Position numbers and translations under genes: made by a program. 64,000 bases of DNA. Origin: Ischnura elegans. Lineage: Eukaryota; Arthropoda; Insecta; Odonata; Coenagrionidae. A model generated the notes under the pieces. It was given only the letters and a program-made list of their open reading frames with translations. It ran no database searches and was not told the origin of the DNA. Positions 37,701-50,002 of this stretch are shown piece by piece (the stretch's first letter is position 1; every line of letters begins with the position of its first letter). The DNA is taken from assembly GCF_921293095.1 (NCBI RefSeq), contig NC_060254.1, forward strand, positions 4,216,001 through 4,280,000, given 5' to 3'.

Positions 37701-38266
37701 GAAGGAGGTACAGTCAGTTTTTGCTCCATTTTTGAGTATTTGATTTCATTATTTTACAAAAACACCCCTTTTTGCCACTTAAATTCAGGGATAAATATTG
37801 ATATGTACTCTACACTAATGTGAAAGTGTAGTGCTACCCTCAAAAAACATGAAAATCAACTTTATTGTTTTTTTTTTTAATTTTTAAAGTGGGACAAAGT
37901 AACCCATAGGAGCGGGTTACTCTTCTCCACCTAAATAAATCCTCAATATTATTATTTGTAATGGCAGTGGGTCAAAGTTAAACGTGCTGATTTTGTAGAG
38001 AATTTATCTCTGAACAGGATGGATCATATCATTGGACCAAAAAATAAATGATACAGGTAAATTATTGAAAAAAAACAAAAGAAGTAAAAGAATTATATTT
38101 TTTTTAACTAAATCAACGAAGGAAAGTGAACAGCTGTAAATTAACACTACTTAGATGTCTTGTTAAGTTCATTAAAATATGCTGCCTCTAAGGGAATCTC
38201 TAAAGTGTTCATCTTAAAAAAAAATACCTGAGCTGAAAACTTTAAAAAAATTCACTTAAAGACAGT
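34702..38266. other. Intergenic region after FAU, no gene recognised
   Basis: AT-rich sequence with no ORF that looks like a protein. One stretch near 36,722-36,830 (ttgggggctatagaatactc, then tgcttgtcgtaaaagtcgac) resembles a repeat I believe is common in arthropods, but I cannot name it. Confidence 0.4.
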
Positions 38267-38958
38267 TTAGAACAAATCGTGGAGCTCGGGCACAGCAAAA
38301 ACACCTCTTTTGTGCAACATTTTTGGAGGTTCTATACATCCGAGTACATCCTCCCAGTTGTAGTACAGTGCATCTTTGTTCTCGGGCCATTTCCAGTTGT
38401 TCACAGACATTTTCATAGGGCTTATAGAAACTCCTTCGTCATCAAGCGATTCAATTACGCCTGGAAATATGTTGTCCTCATACTTAAAAACAACAGAAGA
38501 TCCAATTTTTTTGTTAATTTTGTTGAAGGTCTGTAGAAATTCTGAAGACACCGGATCAAGTTCATCTTCTTGATCTTGTTCCATTTTTTTCTAAGAGTTT
38601 CCTTTTTGCTGTTTCCCAGTTATCATCGAAGCTAGAATTGTAGATTTCGATTTCTTCTCCGCAGTCTTTACCCTTCTTTTTTAATTTCTGTAGTCCGTGC
38701 ATGGTTGAGGAAATCGTTTTCTTACATTTCTCCTGATGTTGATTGACCGTTCCACTTGTGCTAGGCTGCGGTTCTGGTGGTTGAGCACTTCAGCTAGTTC
38801 GGCATGAGAAAGTAACTTTCCTGCAGGCAAATTGATCTTTTTCTTCTTAACCAGTTTTATGGGTTGAACATATGCTTCCCTAGACATCTGAAGGTGTTCA
38901 AGGAATGCTTCACTCACTGCGGAAGGTTCTACTTCTTTTCTGGCAATCCTGTCGAGAA
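38267..38958 (-). pseudogene. Two ORFs for an unrecognised, probably transposon-derived protein
   Basis: On minus, a lysine-rich open frame ending near 38,681 (EPSAVSEAFLEHLQMSREAY ... KKKKINLPAGKLLSHAELAE) is followed by another (38,584-38,267). The second contains IGSSVVFKYEDNIFPGVI, ISPMKMSVNNWKWPENKD and a C-terminal WEDVLGCIEPPKML. The tryptophan/aromatic pattern with a Y-x-W-E-D-V-L block resembles small Tudor/SH3-like C-terminal domains on some arthropod DNA-transposon proteins. I cannot assign the family. It directly follows the Tc1-type transposase relic in the same direction, so it could be that element's second product or the tail of an unrelated transposase. Confidence 0.45.
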
Positions 38959-38959
38959 G

Positions 38960-40665
38960 AGGCTGAAAACACCACCTATTACCTGATGAGTGATGTCTTC
39001 AAGGTCTTTCGTCTTGAACGTGGTGTTCCTTTCAGCCACCTGTCTTTTTACTTGCACCACACCATTTCAACAGGATTATATTGGCAATGATATGGGGGAA
39101 GTCGTACAACAGTATGTCCTGCGTTTGCAGCTATCATATCCAGCTCAAATTCTTTTTTTCACTTTCTTACTCGCACCGATTACAAGAATTCCGCCTGGCT
39201 CAGTCTGGCAACAGGTGTACGGTATATTCTTTCTCGTAAGCCAGTCCTTAATATCGGACTTCCTCGTTGAGGTCGTGGGCGGCTTATCCCTCACAACGGA
39301 GTGGTGGGTAGCTGCTCATCACAATGACAGAATTTTTTATTTCTCGCTGCTCCAAGGCACTTAAAAAGTTTTGGAACCAGTGAATGAGTTCGGAAGAAGC
39401 ACGTAATTAGCAATAAACATCAAATTGCCTGAAGAAGTTTGTATATTTTTTTAATTTAATGATTTAAAAAAATAATAGTGTGAAATTAATCAGTGTTAGA
39501 CTAACCATTTCGTACAGACGATCGCATTCATGTCGGAATGGTAATCCGTAATTTTTTTGCTTTTATTCCGTGAGACCAGCTTGCATTCATTGAGGAAGCC
39601 CGTTACCGCCGATCCCACATGACAGATTATCAGTCTTGATCCCTTCCCGATGGGAACTTCAGCCCTCCGTCTTCATTCGGCCCTATCCAACAAGCTCCTA
39701 AAGAGTAATTTTGATTTACCCAAGTTTCATCAAGGTAAGTAATTGGCCTTGGTCCACTGCTCTGCAAGGTTTTCCATTTTTCTTACGAAAGAAATTCTGG
39801 CAGCGACAATTGTCATTTTCGACACGATCAAGGAGGGAGACTCGAGTGGCTTCGTCTCCCGGAATAGGGTTTAGGGCACCAAAGAATTGAAATCCACGCG
39901 AATCAGATCTCAGAGACGTTTAATGAATGAGGTTGGTGATGAGTTTACAAATGTAACTGCGACGGGCAGCACACCCCGTCGCTCGCGTGTCTACCCACAG
40001 ACTCCCCCGAATTCCCGCGCTCGTGTCGTCAGGGCACAGGTCAACACCTCCAAGACCAGGGGAAGGGTGGCTTCACTCGACCCATCCTAGGAAGTGAGCA
40101 ACTTATCTTCGTCAGCGAGACAATGACCATATGTCCAGAAAATTTAGACGTTTATGACTGGTCGAGGAGACGCTGACTACATAAGCCTCGAAGACCGATG
40201 ACCCAAATTTATGAGTGGGAACCCTTGCCTTCGACGAATATGGTGACGAGACGACAGAAATGTGCTCAAAGGATCGTCTCGCAACCTTGGGACGAAAACA
40301 TACCATGCACATTGAAAATATCTGACCCTTCGTCATGCACATTACAAAAATAAATGCACAATATGACACAGTCATAACACAATGTCTCCCCTCTCCATAA
40401 GGAATTTCCTCCCATCCACTGTTCTTTTGTAGCGGAAGTCAATCTCCCTCATAGCTTTACGCAGTGATGTTGCGGCCACCGGAAAATTCACCCGATTCCC
40501 TCGTTTTCCTATGGACCTCCGTAATTTTTGGGAATTTTCCCTGATCATGAAAATGGAGGATACTCCTCCACAAAATTTTTTTGAAATTCGTCAAGCTGTG
40601 GATCTGTCTTTTTCCTTGACTTCCTCGCTTTATAAGGGGATTTAAATGTCGGAGATCCTCCACTT
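38960..40665 (-). mobile_element. Decayed Tc1-like transposase
   Basis: Pieces in order on minus: an N-terminal DNA-binding remnant (SILHFHDQGKFPKITEVHRK near 40.6 kb; ALRKAM / REIDFRYKRTVDGRKFLMER near 40.45 kb); about 0.5 kb of unmatched sequence; then catalytic-core remnants. These are YLDETWVNQ-like sequence near 39.73 kb, a CHVGSAVTGFLNECKL block near 39.6 kb, SDIKDWLTRKNIPYTCCQTE near 39.2 kb, and GHTVVRLPPYHCQYNPVEMV near 39.1 kb. The order and motifs are those of insect Tc1-like transposases with a terminal NPIE/NPVE. Many stops and frame changes make it a pseudogene. The terminal repeats were not found. Confidence 0.75.
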
Positions 40666-40849
40666 ACGGGACAGGTATTCAGCAACTAATAGAAAGGAAA
40701 TAGGGACCAAATGAGGGAAGTGATAGTCGTTGAATTTTCAATGCATTTATTCATGAAAGCATAAGCACTACAGAGAAGAGCTGTAAGTATTAATGTCGTG
40801 GTGGCGAGTCGCGTCGTGATTAGGTTGGGGAGCACGTAAGAAATAAGTA

Positions 40850-43800
40850 GGAGGGTGGGAGGGGAGGGTGAGGGGAGGGTGGGGCACAGTGAAACAAAAA
40901 TTATTATTTTGCCTATAAAAACATTGCTTTTGAAAATAAAATAACAATGAAAATATATAAATGGTGCTTGTCATTTTCTTCACTATTCCTACTTTAAAAA
41001 ATGGAATTATTTAAAAAAGCAATGGATTTACATCAATTTTTGTAGTGATATGTCAATTGTTTCACTGTGCCCCATGTGTGGGGCACAGTGAAACAGGGCC
41101 TTTTTTACTTATGGGGCACAGTGAAACACATTTTTTCAGATTTTATAATACCATTTATTTTTACCTTTGGCAATATTTTCACTAGAATGAAACTCACAAT
41201 GCATGAATACAGTAATGGATTAAAAAACATGAAACAAACTGCACCTTAGTCAGTGATAATTAGAAGCTTAACGAACATCTAAATTGGCAAATGAAATTTT
41301 AAATGAAATAAACCTTTTCATTCTTGCAGTTCCTTTGCGATAAGAAGGAGGTGGTAAAACTAATTTAATGTCTTTCATGCTGACAGATGCTATATCTTCA
41401 ATATGTGGGAAAAAAAATGAATTTGGCACTTTGGAACTTTTTCGTAAATATGTAACTTCAGCGCCATTGTGTTTTCTTGCTTCTTTAATTATTCTACCTA
41501 CATAGTAGAATTTTTTCTTCGATGAAAACTCAATCAAAACATAATCACCAACTTTTACTGTACCTACTTTATTTCCAAAACCTTCTAAAATATCCTCATT
41601 ACCTTCCAAGGGGTTTGAAAGTCCTCCCTCTGACGTGGTGTCTGAATTTTGATGGGGCCCCTCACAGTTATCAATGGCAACATTGGCATTAAATAAACTT
41701 CTGCATGATTTAGTTGCCTCAGAAGTTTTTTTTCCTATAGCTGTATTTTTCTTTTCCATCATACGGATTTTTTCTGGTGTGTCTGTTATGATCATACTTT
41801 TGCCTGGTTCTCTTTTCCTGGTTGAATTTTTCCTTGGAGCGGCTTTAGGATAGCCCTTGAACTGAGCAGGACTTTGAAAAGTTCTTTTATCTTCACCTTG
41901 ACCATTGTTTAAACTGGAAGTACTTGCAGTTGCTCTTAATTCTTGGCTCAATAAGTCACACTCTTCAGTTTCAGGAGAAGGCTGGTCTGTTACAGAACTA
42001 CTCAAGAAATCTGCCTCGGTGAAAATGTGCCTATTATATGGATATATTCCAGTTTTTTTGAATCCATTAATAATAGTAGCTGGAGTCATAGCCTTTTGAT
42101 GGGCAAAATTGACGCATCCTGCAATATGGTAGATGGAAAGAGCTTTACCTGGATTGCTTTTGTTCCAGGAATCAACTGCTGCGGCATAATAGGTCTTAAA
42201 TGGAGCATAACAGGAAACATCCAAGGGCTGTAATTTGGCACTGCAATGAGGTGGAAGAGTCACAATCATTATGCCATACTCTTTTGCCAAATCTATTACT
42301 TGTATACTAATATGGCTTTGGTGATTATCCATTATTAGCAGTGTAGGGTCTTCTTTACTTGTTTTTGTATGTTTGATGAAGTGCTTAATAACTTCAGGAA
42401 ATATTTCTGCTGTCATCCAACCACTTTTCGATGTCAGTCCAAGAGAGCCAGGAGGGGCATTGATCAACATATGATCACTGAACTTGACCCTTGGGAAAAC
42501 AAATGCAGGGGGTATGGTGTTTCCGGATGCACTCACAAAACAGCATGTAGTAACTAGAGTTCCCCTTTCACCTGCTGTTACATTATTTACCCCTTTGGAT
42601 CCCTTTTCTGCAATCACCTTGGCAGACTTATTTACGACTGTTGAGGTACCAGTTTCATCTAGATTCCATATTCTGGAACCATCACCAAAACATTCTGAAC
42701 GTCTTAAGGCTGCACCAAGATTGTCAAAAAATGTTTTCACTGTGTGTGCATTAAATGATGTGCAACGAGAAAGAGAACAGTTTTCAGGCTGCCGAATGCT
42801 TAAATTTGGATTTCGCTTCAAGAACAATCGTAGCCAGTCTAAACCTGCAGCAGAGTCATCATGCCAGTTTTTTGGCACTTGTATAGAGTTCACCACTGCC
42901 ATTTCATAAGCTAGCTCTCGAGTGTTACGAGTCGACTGACCATAACAGAGTTTTGAGCATGTTATCAAATAGTCAGCCAAGCACTTTTCTTGTTCAGCTG
43001 TAAAAATCAATCTGGATTGATATTTTGGTGTCATGCGAACATGTTCACCAGTCCCTTCATCACTAGCCTTTTTTTGCTTACTCACATACCTGAAAAGAAT
43101 CTTTTCAAAATTATTATTTGGAAAATTTGAATGTCAGTTTACGTTTACTGTTTATTTGAAATTTAAAAAAATTTTCAGAAAACTTTCAATGTTACAAGAT
43201 GTTCACATGCAAAAAACAAATAAACATACCGACTGAGTGTTACATAATTGACATTACATTCTTTGGCTGCTTTCCTGATTGAATAGTTTTCATGCAGAAC
43301 AAGATGAACTGCAGCGCGCATTTCACCATCTGTGAAGGATCCAATATGGCTCTTTCTTATTCTATTCCTCATTTTTGGAATCTTTATTCTGAAAATAATG
43401 AAATTCCATCAGAATAACAATAATAATTACTATAGTAATCCACACTGCATATTTCAAGTCAAATAGTTCTTCCTAAATGAGACATGGGGCACAGTGAAAC
43501 ATGTTTCACTGTGCCCCATTTATCTTGTTTCAGTGTGCCCCACCAGGCCATCTTGAATAAATAAACTTACTGCATGAAAACAAATGAAGATATAGAAATA
43601 TGTTTGGTGGTCTCCAAAACTTAAGAAATGGTAACAGTAAATACAATGATAAGTTAAGATTTCCCATGAAAAGGAAAAGTTTGTCAGTGTGAAATAATTC
43701 TTTGGAATTATTTACTTTTCTCACCTTAAAATAGGTTTTGATCCATCAACAGGAGACTAGAAGAGCACAAGCCATGAGACTGCAGCAGCTGTTGTGGTGT

Positions 43801-43907
43801 TAGTTCCTTAATATAACACAGAGAGCACTAATTCATAGAATTGTCAGGAGGAGGGAAATTTGAATTGTTTCACCCTGCCCCATGTTTCACTGTGCCCCAC
43901 CCTCCCC
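40850..43907 (-). mobile_element. pogo-clade DNA transposon, apparently intact
   Basis: The 3,058-bp element is flanked by TA (40,848-40,849 and 43,908-43,909). The shared end is GGGGAGGGTGGGGCACAGTG; the left end has extra G-rich repeats outside it. The motif TGGGGCACAGTGAAAC or its complement occurs about four times near each end, twice as back-to-back palindromes. The uninterrupted target is present at 55,913-55,925 (aagtacagatatatagg), proving a precise TA insertion into the surrounding repeat. The single gene has no visible break. The match between the flanks and the empty paralogue suggests recent insertion. Confidence 0.93.
41268..43372 (-). CDS. pogo-type transposase (HTH_psq plus DDE_1), two exons
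   Basis: Exon 1 is 43,372-43,230 (ATG) and exon 2 is 43,089-41,268. The 140-bp intron has GT-AG sites and splits an Arg codon; together they encode 654 aa. Residues ~13-48 (GEMRAAVHLVLHENYSIRKA ... YVTLSRY) form a Pipsqueak-type helix-turn-helix. A CENP-B-like second DNA-binding region follows (DWLRLFLKRNPNLSIRQPEN). The DDE_1 core has D in WNLDETG, D in LLIMDNHQSH and D in KLQPLDVSCYAPFK, the pogo DDxD pattern, then IINGFKKTGIYPYN. The C-terminal ~100 residues (VKVGDYVLIEFSSKKKFYYV ... FFFPHIEDIA) look like a separate small beta domain. No stop or frameshift is seen, so it may be active. It cuts and rejoins its own element's ends. Confidence 0.93.
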
Positions 43908-44079
43908 TACAGGTATATAGGGAGCGAACACAGTTTATTGCTGCTCAATGAAATTATTAGTATAGAGGGTGTGAACATACCAATCCAATCAAAGCGTAAG
44001 GCCTAACGGGGGGGTGTAGCGAAGGAGGGGGGTGGAGGTACTCACTCTGCGAGGGTGGCGGTGACCCAACTGGAGGTCT

Positions 44080-44200
44080 CCCGAGGAAGCGTGGTGACCC
44101 GGCAAAGAGGTCTCCCGACGCGGGGAATGGTGACCCGGCGATGAGGTCTCCCGAGGAAGGTAATGGTGACCCAGCGAGGGGGTCTCCCGAGGAAGGCGAG
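44080..44200. repeat. 36-bp tandem repeat, four units
   Basis: Units begin ggtctcccgaggaaggtaat and continue ggtgacccagcgatga. The homologous array at 56,089-56,275 has six units, 72 bp more. Because the unit is a multiple of three, it stays open in several frames; the apparent Pro/Gly/His-rich ORFs are probably artefacts. Confidence 0.8.
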
Positions 44201-44580
44201 GTGCAGAGTCAGCGACCGGCAAGGGTGTATTGGCCGAAGGGAGCGCCTCGACGACCCAGCAAGGGGTTCTGCCGTGAGCGAGGAAAAGGCGTAGGCGGGA
44301 ATGGCCCTGATGCGTCTTCGATGCTCGCTTAAATATTGTTTTTGCCGGGCATCAATGACGCAGGGAGTCGCCCGAAAACCGCTACTCGCGGTTCGTTGAC
44401 CGGGGTATTCCCTAGGAACAGGTGCACATGAGCGGGTGGGGAAAGACCAAAGGGGACAAAAGGCGAAGGCGACAAAGTTTCGGGGTATGTTCACCCAAAT
44501 CCTTCAGGGGTGGACCCCGGCACGCGGGAAAGGCCCAAACGCAGAAGGCGTCGAACGGAATCGTGCCTCTGTGCCGGTCG

Positions 44581-46066
44581 CTGGGAAAGGGTGAAGGGAG
44601 GGGGTGAGCGCATGAGGGGGGTAGGTGGAGGTTCCCTCCCACATAAAGACAGGTAGGAAGAAGGAAGCATTTTAAATGAAAATAACCCTATAAGTTAATG
44701 AAGTGTTAAGGGCCTTCCAGGATTGAGACTGCACCTCTTCCATCAAAGGATAGGGAGATGAATAACTCCCTAGGAATGGAAATTTAAAAAAAATAGGCAA
44801 AGATACGTAGATTTGAAATACTAGCAATTGCAATCCCAGGTCATTTCCATAAATAAAAACGAATGGCATGGTAGGTGCACCATGAAAAAAACCCGCAGTT
44901 CACAAATAATGACTTCATGCGAGGTAACATCACACAATAAATGTGAAGCCCCAAGGCAAAAGAAAATAATCATCATGAAAGTGTGGGGCCCTTAAAAGGG
45001 TGGTGATGAATACCTAGATTGTGGGAGGAAATATGTTAGAATGTACATGCTAAATACAACGATGCAGAAATCTCATACACTAAAGTGGAGTAGGAAACCC
45101 TAGTTGTATGTTGGGAGTATGATTATAGCGGCTGTGTTTGCTTATGTTGTTAAAAAGTTAGCTGAAAAATTAAAGCCAGAAATGAAATGCAATTTACAAA
45201 AAATACTAGCTAAAACAAATCCATTACAGCATGAGGTCTAGACTCCCAGTCTCTGAAATTTGTAATCCCACCAATGCTAGGTGTAACAAAAGTAAAAACT
45301 ACTCACAACAATGTTAATGTCAATGGTTTGCAATGCATCATTGGGAAATATACTACCATTTTTCATCTACTAATATCGACAACTATCAAATTATCCCTTT
45401 TTATTCCGAAAATAACCTCCTTTTACGTCACATAAATTCACCCCTTGACTCCCCTCCTCATTCCAACTGACAACCCCTGCACCGAGTCAGCAAAAACATC
45501 TTGGCTATATTTTATATATTGGCAGAAACATCCTGGCTGCACTATTGTTAAGTAAAAAACAATGTATAAACTACAGTGGCTACAGACCTATGAACTAGGA
45601 AAATGCACACTACAAAGTATGAAAAATATGTAAAAATGTCATGTTGTCTGTAAAAAAATCACTATTTACATAGATGATTCACCATATGGTAGTAAATACT
45701 CTAACATTGCACAACATCACTCTTTGAAAAAAATGAACATGCATGCAAGCGTAAATGAATCAACACAAATGAACCTCACGATAAACCTACTCCTACCAGC
45801 TAACATAGCTAATTATAAAGTCATTGTCATTAAGTCCTAAAACTAGAATAACACGCACATAAACACTGTCACCTCTGTTATCGCCTCACTAATTCACTAT
45901 GCCCAAACTTATAAAATCACACTAACAACCACATTCCAAATGAGTCACTAACTCAAAAAGTGGAATCGCCTTTTGGAGTCCCGGCAGCCGATGTACCAGC
46001 TAGGGAAAAGAAATCCTTGTAAAAACAATTTTAGACAACTGTACTGGTTTAGTTAAACATACCCTC
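44581..46066. other. No gene recognised
   Basis: G-rich for the first ~60 bp, then AT-rich. Neither strand has a recognisable coding stretch before the P-type relic that ends at 46,067. Confidence 0.4.
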
Positions 46067-49000
46067 TCACAACAGCTTCCCTTTCTTTCTTTGTAGCCTG
46101 GTGTATTCCTTCCGCGTGTTATTGGCTTGTCTGCAAGCAAAATGCACCCGAGTGCATACAAAGATCCTCATAATAGCTTTAGTGTGGGCATGGCAGTGAG
46201 AGTCACAACCGACCAGCGGTAATGACTGCTCCTTGATAGCTGTGGCTATTTGGAAAATTATATCAACACTCAGCTCCTCCGTCGTCAGTAATGATACAGT
46301 GACTTCCTCCATCATACTGCCTAGGGAAAGAAGGCGCTCTGTGGAAAAGATCTGATTACCTTCACTTTGCCATGCGATAAATTGCTCATGCTGCTCTGTC
46401 CCTGATTTTTGGGAGAGCAGAAGGCAAGCCTCACTCTTAGTGAGCCTCATAGCTTTGCTGGCAACATAACCGAAAAAGTATGAAAGTACAAACGACGGAG
46501 TGGTCACACGGCAGTACGTGTGATCAGTGGCTGAGCTGGAGGATGGATACAAGCTTCCGGGAGGGATTCCTTTCTCTATAATCACTCTGAAAGGATCTGG
46601 AACTGGTCAGAGCGGTTCTCTGGCATTCCAACTCCATGAGTACGCATAAGAGTGGTGAGCACTTCTGAATCAGACACTGAACTCCCTGATATTGGCTTCA
46701 CCAGAGAGTTGGTGCTCATGAGCCGGAAAATATAAGCAAACAAATTTGAGTCGGCATGGTCACTGCAACCGCAGGGCGACCTCATCATGCCAAAGAACCT
46801 ATGAAAAAATGGATCTACTATAAAAATGTTCCCCCACCATTAATTATTACAAATTTCGTACAGGACCGTTATTTCTTTGAACATGAGATGCCTTCAACGC
46901 ATCCTGGTTAAGCCTCAGGAGTCATCAGACATGTGAAACCACATTCTGACTCAAGAAAATGGAATAACGCCAAAGTGGTTGTCAGTGTAACTTTAAAGCC
47001 AAGGGCAGTGTTTTATGACAGAAAATAGAATTTTCTATCTGCCCCAGCTTCCCACAGTTGCAAATAATCATGGAATTCAGTAATAGCTTAAAATAAGAAA
47101 TAGAAATCCAAAATATATGCCTCAAACAGCATTAAACTTAAATGCCAGAAATAATTAACCTCCACCGAACTGAATCCCTCGTCAGTGCATCCTGTGGCAA
47201 CCTAAAGTTCATAGCAATGATAAACCCCCTCGTACGTTCATTCAATTCTATGGAAGGGTCGCAATCCTCGAGATCAGAGTGGCAATTTCTGTAACACTGT
47301 GTGCCAGTTGCAACGTTACCACCGAAAAACTGTAAAGTAAACAAACTAGAAGTAATTGCATTTTCAAGATATCAAAGATGTAGCACAGAAAAGTATATCA
47401 CCATTATTGGGAATGAAATTGGGTACTGTAAGTGTACTACCTAGAAGGCCTTCGCCACATTCATCTTTTGGTAAGCCTTCGGACGAATGTGGTCGCTCGT
47501 TAGTTTAGGACAAGTCTTAAACTGGAATTTCTGCCATTGATCTAATAAAACAACAGCATCCCAGTGCTTGAGCTTAACGCACCGTCCGGGGTCTGTAAGA
47601 CAGAAATAAATGTATAAAAATTTCATTTCATTTATTTACGGAATAACTTATTAACCATAGTCTTACAAATAATTTCACAGATACTTAAAAATGGATAAAA
47701 AACAACTAAAAGTAAATTTTCTGATGCCATTCCAATTTTGAAATTCTACTTACCCATGTTTCTTCGTGAGATGTTAAGAAATTCCTCATATTTTTCATGA
47801 GATGAGGAAAGTCTGACATAAACCAAAGTCGTCTAGAGGGACATGTGGTTCTCACAGCTAACAGTGGATGAATGAGTCAATGCCGAACTGCTTCCACGCA
47901 CTCCTATTCCACTGAGCACCATCACAAGTGACAACATCGAGATAGAAATTGGCGTGCTCAAGTAGAACAATGCACTCCGTGACGAGGTGGTGTAATATAT
48001 TTTCAGTGGCACATCCTCTGCTCAGAAAGCAAGCTAGAGCTTATACCCTATCGACCTCTGAAGGGCTGGAACATCATTACAAGCGCATGATCACCAGTTT
48101 GATGTTCTTGGTGGTCAGTAGTGTGAGCACCAAGATCAGTGAAGCCGTTCACCTGAAGAGTTTTTATCAAAGGTGACACCTGATGTTAGCTTCATCTCGT
48201 CCAGGAGCAAAGTTCCCAAAGAGAACGAACCAAAAAATCAGCGAATGAGGGCCCATGGAGGGCTCTTTCAAGGATACAACACACCTGGGCCGAGACCCAG
48301 TATTTCAACTGATACGCCCGGACACCCGGGGAGGGGAATGGAATGGGAAGGTGAAATGAAAGGAGGTGCCGCCGCGATAAGGAGCCCGTCGATGGCTCCA
48401 GGAGAGGTAGGGATGGAAGGGAAGGATAGGGAATAGGTCGCTATGGAATCGACCGGGGCCCACTACTAGCGAACCCATTACTTGCTTTACCAACGAAATA
48501 GGATGATTTTTCTATGAAGAGAAACATCCGTGCATTATCTCGTTGGATAACCAAAAGGTCAGTCGAAAGTTTATTTTCATATACTGAAAAATGAATGGAA
48601 AATTCATGAAATTCAAACATACTACCTCTTCTGTCCTCAGCGGCCATATATTAGATTTCTCTTTCAGACAGTCAAAAGTAGCCTGCTGAAATCCATATGA
48701 TCCTTAGATGTTCTGAATGTAGCGCCTAAGTGTGTTGATGCTGGGCAGAGGAAGGATGTTGTGAGCCCTAAGATGGTCATACACTTTTGGGCCCTTTATT
48801 CGCAGCAGGAGGCACTCTTAGATGAAATTCAAAGGGTAACGCCTACCCTTGTTGCCCTAAACCCGAGAGGCAGCAAAACAAGTCCTGACGGCATCCTGCT
48901 GAGTGGAGGGCAACATCTTGATGCTCTCTTCCACGCCCTGTGGTGATGCAGCAGCAGACTTCCGCTGGAGATCAAGCATCTTCGACTCATCATTATGAAT

Positions 49001-50002
49001 CTAAAATGAGAAAGATACATGTGAAACTGAAATACAATCCTCCTCCACACACTTCACACCATCAATCCGTATGCTGATCTCTTTGGTGTAAAGCATGACC
49101 TAGAAAATAAGGCAAGTTTGTAATCGGGCAATCACAGTAAAATAACCACTTATCCCATAAAAGTTTTGGCTCTCAACAGATATTAATGCCCAAGAAAAAA
49201 TTACATTTCTGTGCAAAGTATATTAGTGACTCTTGAAAATAAATTGTAGTGCATAAATGTATATACGGAATGAAAGCCAATGAAATAGGTAAATTGCTAT
49301 CACGTGAATGACTATGTCATAAAAACATGTATAAATATTCAAACAATTATGAATGCCAATAATGAAAAAAAATAGAAAGACAAATTATATTGTTCCATGT
49401 CTTACCTTGACCTTCAGATCACTCAATATTATAATATTCCTCTCAGTTATAAATGAGTGACCTACACTCATAAATACCAGGCAACTATTAACAACCGCAG
49501 TACCCCAATAGCGCCCAGGCAGGGATATCGACTCTGTCCTCTCTATCAGGTAGTCCACACTGAAACTAGGTCCAGCTATTTCCTCATCCCACATCTGCGA
49601 TGCAACTTCAGCCAATATACTCATACTTCCAACGCCCTCATGCTCAAGGTTGCAGGCCCCACTAGCAGCTACCTCCGCACTTGCTCCCCTCAAGGAGCCT
49701 GGACTAGTGTTCAGCACTCTCGCTTTCGGCGCCTTCCTTTCCCTTACCACCTTACTGAGGTACTTCGGCAAGTTGGGGAAAATGGTGGGAACTGCATCTT
49801 TTTTAACTCTTGGGGCATGACTCTCTAATCTAAAGACAGTTCCATCACTTAAGGAGGTCTCAAATTCCCGAATGATATCCTCCTCCCTAAAGTGCAGTTC
49901 AAAAACCGTATCGGATTCCCTACGCACCCTGTCCTGGCGAGGAATGACTCGTCTCCGCCTCCTCAAATTGGTTCTTATCCTTAGAAGCATAAAATTCATT
50001 AA
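46067..50002 (-). mobile_element. P-superfamily (THAP9-like) transposon relic, family B
   Basis: Pieces occur in the right order on minus. Near 49.9-49.7 kb is the end of a THAP zinc finger (FELHFREEDI ... KKDAVPTIFPNLPKYLS); its usual Cys is Phe here. Near 48.9-48.7 kb is the family block RTCFAASRV, ECLLLRIKGPKVYDHLRAHN, ILPLPSINTLRRYIQNI. Near 48.2-47.9 kb are catalytic-region parts: LLLDEMKLTSGVTFDKNSS, then GFTDLGAHTTD, DHALVMMFQPFRG and EHANFYLDVVTCDGAQWNRS. Near 47.5 kb is LKHWDAVVLLDQWQKFQFKT; near 47.3 kb LNERTRGFIIAMNFRLPQDA; and near 46.7-46.3 kb the C-terminal parts, including FRLMSTNSLVKPISGS and FVLSYFFGYVASKAMR. Many stops and shifts show long decay. The THAP region is separated from sequence further upstream by a piggyBac insertion. 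Confidence 0.85.

Larger units (their letters stand above)
40793..44580 (-). repeat. LTR-like interspersed repeat, copy 1, carrying the pogo insertion
   Basis: With the 3,058-bp pogo element set aside, this matches 55,863-56,668 almost base for base, starting tgtcgtggtggcgagtcgcg and ending gtgcctctgtgccggtcg. Read on minus it has a TATA-like box (TATTTAAG), then AATAAA ~460 nt later, and ends in ACA, an LTR-like layout. No flanking target duplication or TG start is seen, and no retroviral-type genes lie beside it, so a solo LTR fossil is only a guess. It contains a 36-bp tandem repeat with four units. Confidence 0.55.

Noticed and set aside
43989-44494. Pro/Gly/His-rich ORFs in the 36-bp repeat (also at 56.0-56.6 kb)
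   Set aside because: Open frames follow from a repeat unit divisible by three; they are open on both strands and in a repeat with promoter-like signals.
46067-49050. A domesticated THAP9-like host gene
   Set aside because: Multiple stops and frame changes throughout the conserved blocks argue for a dead transposon.
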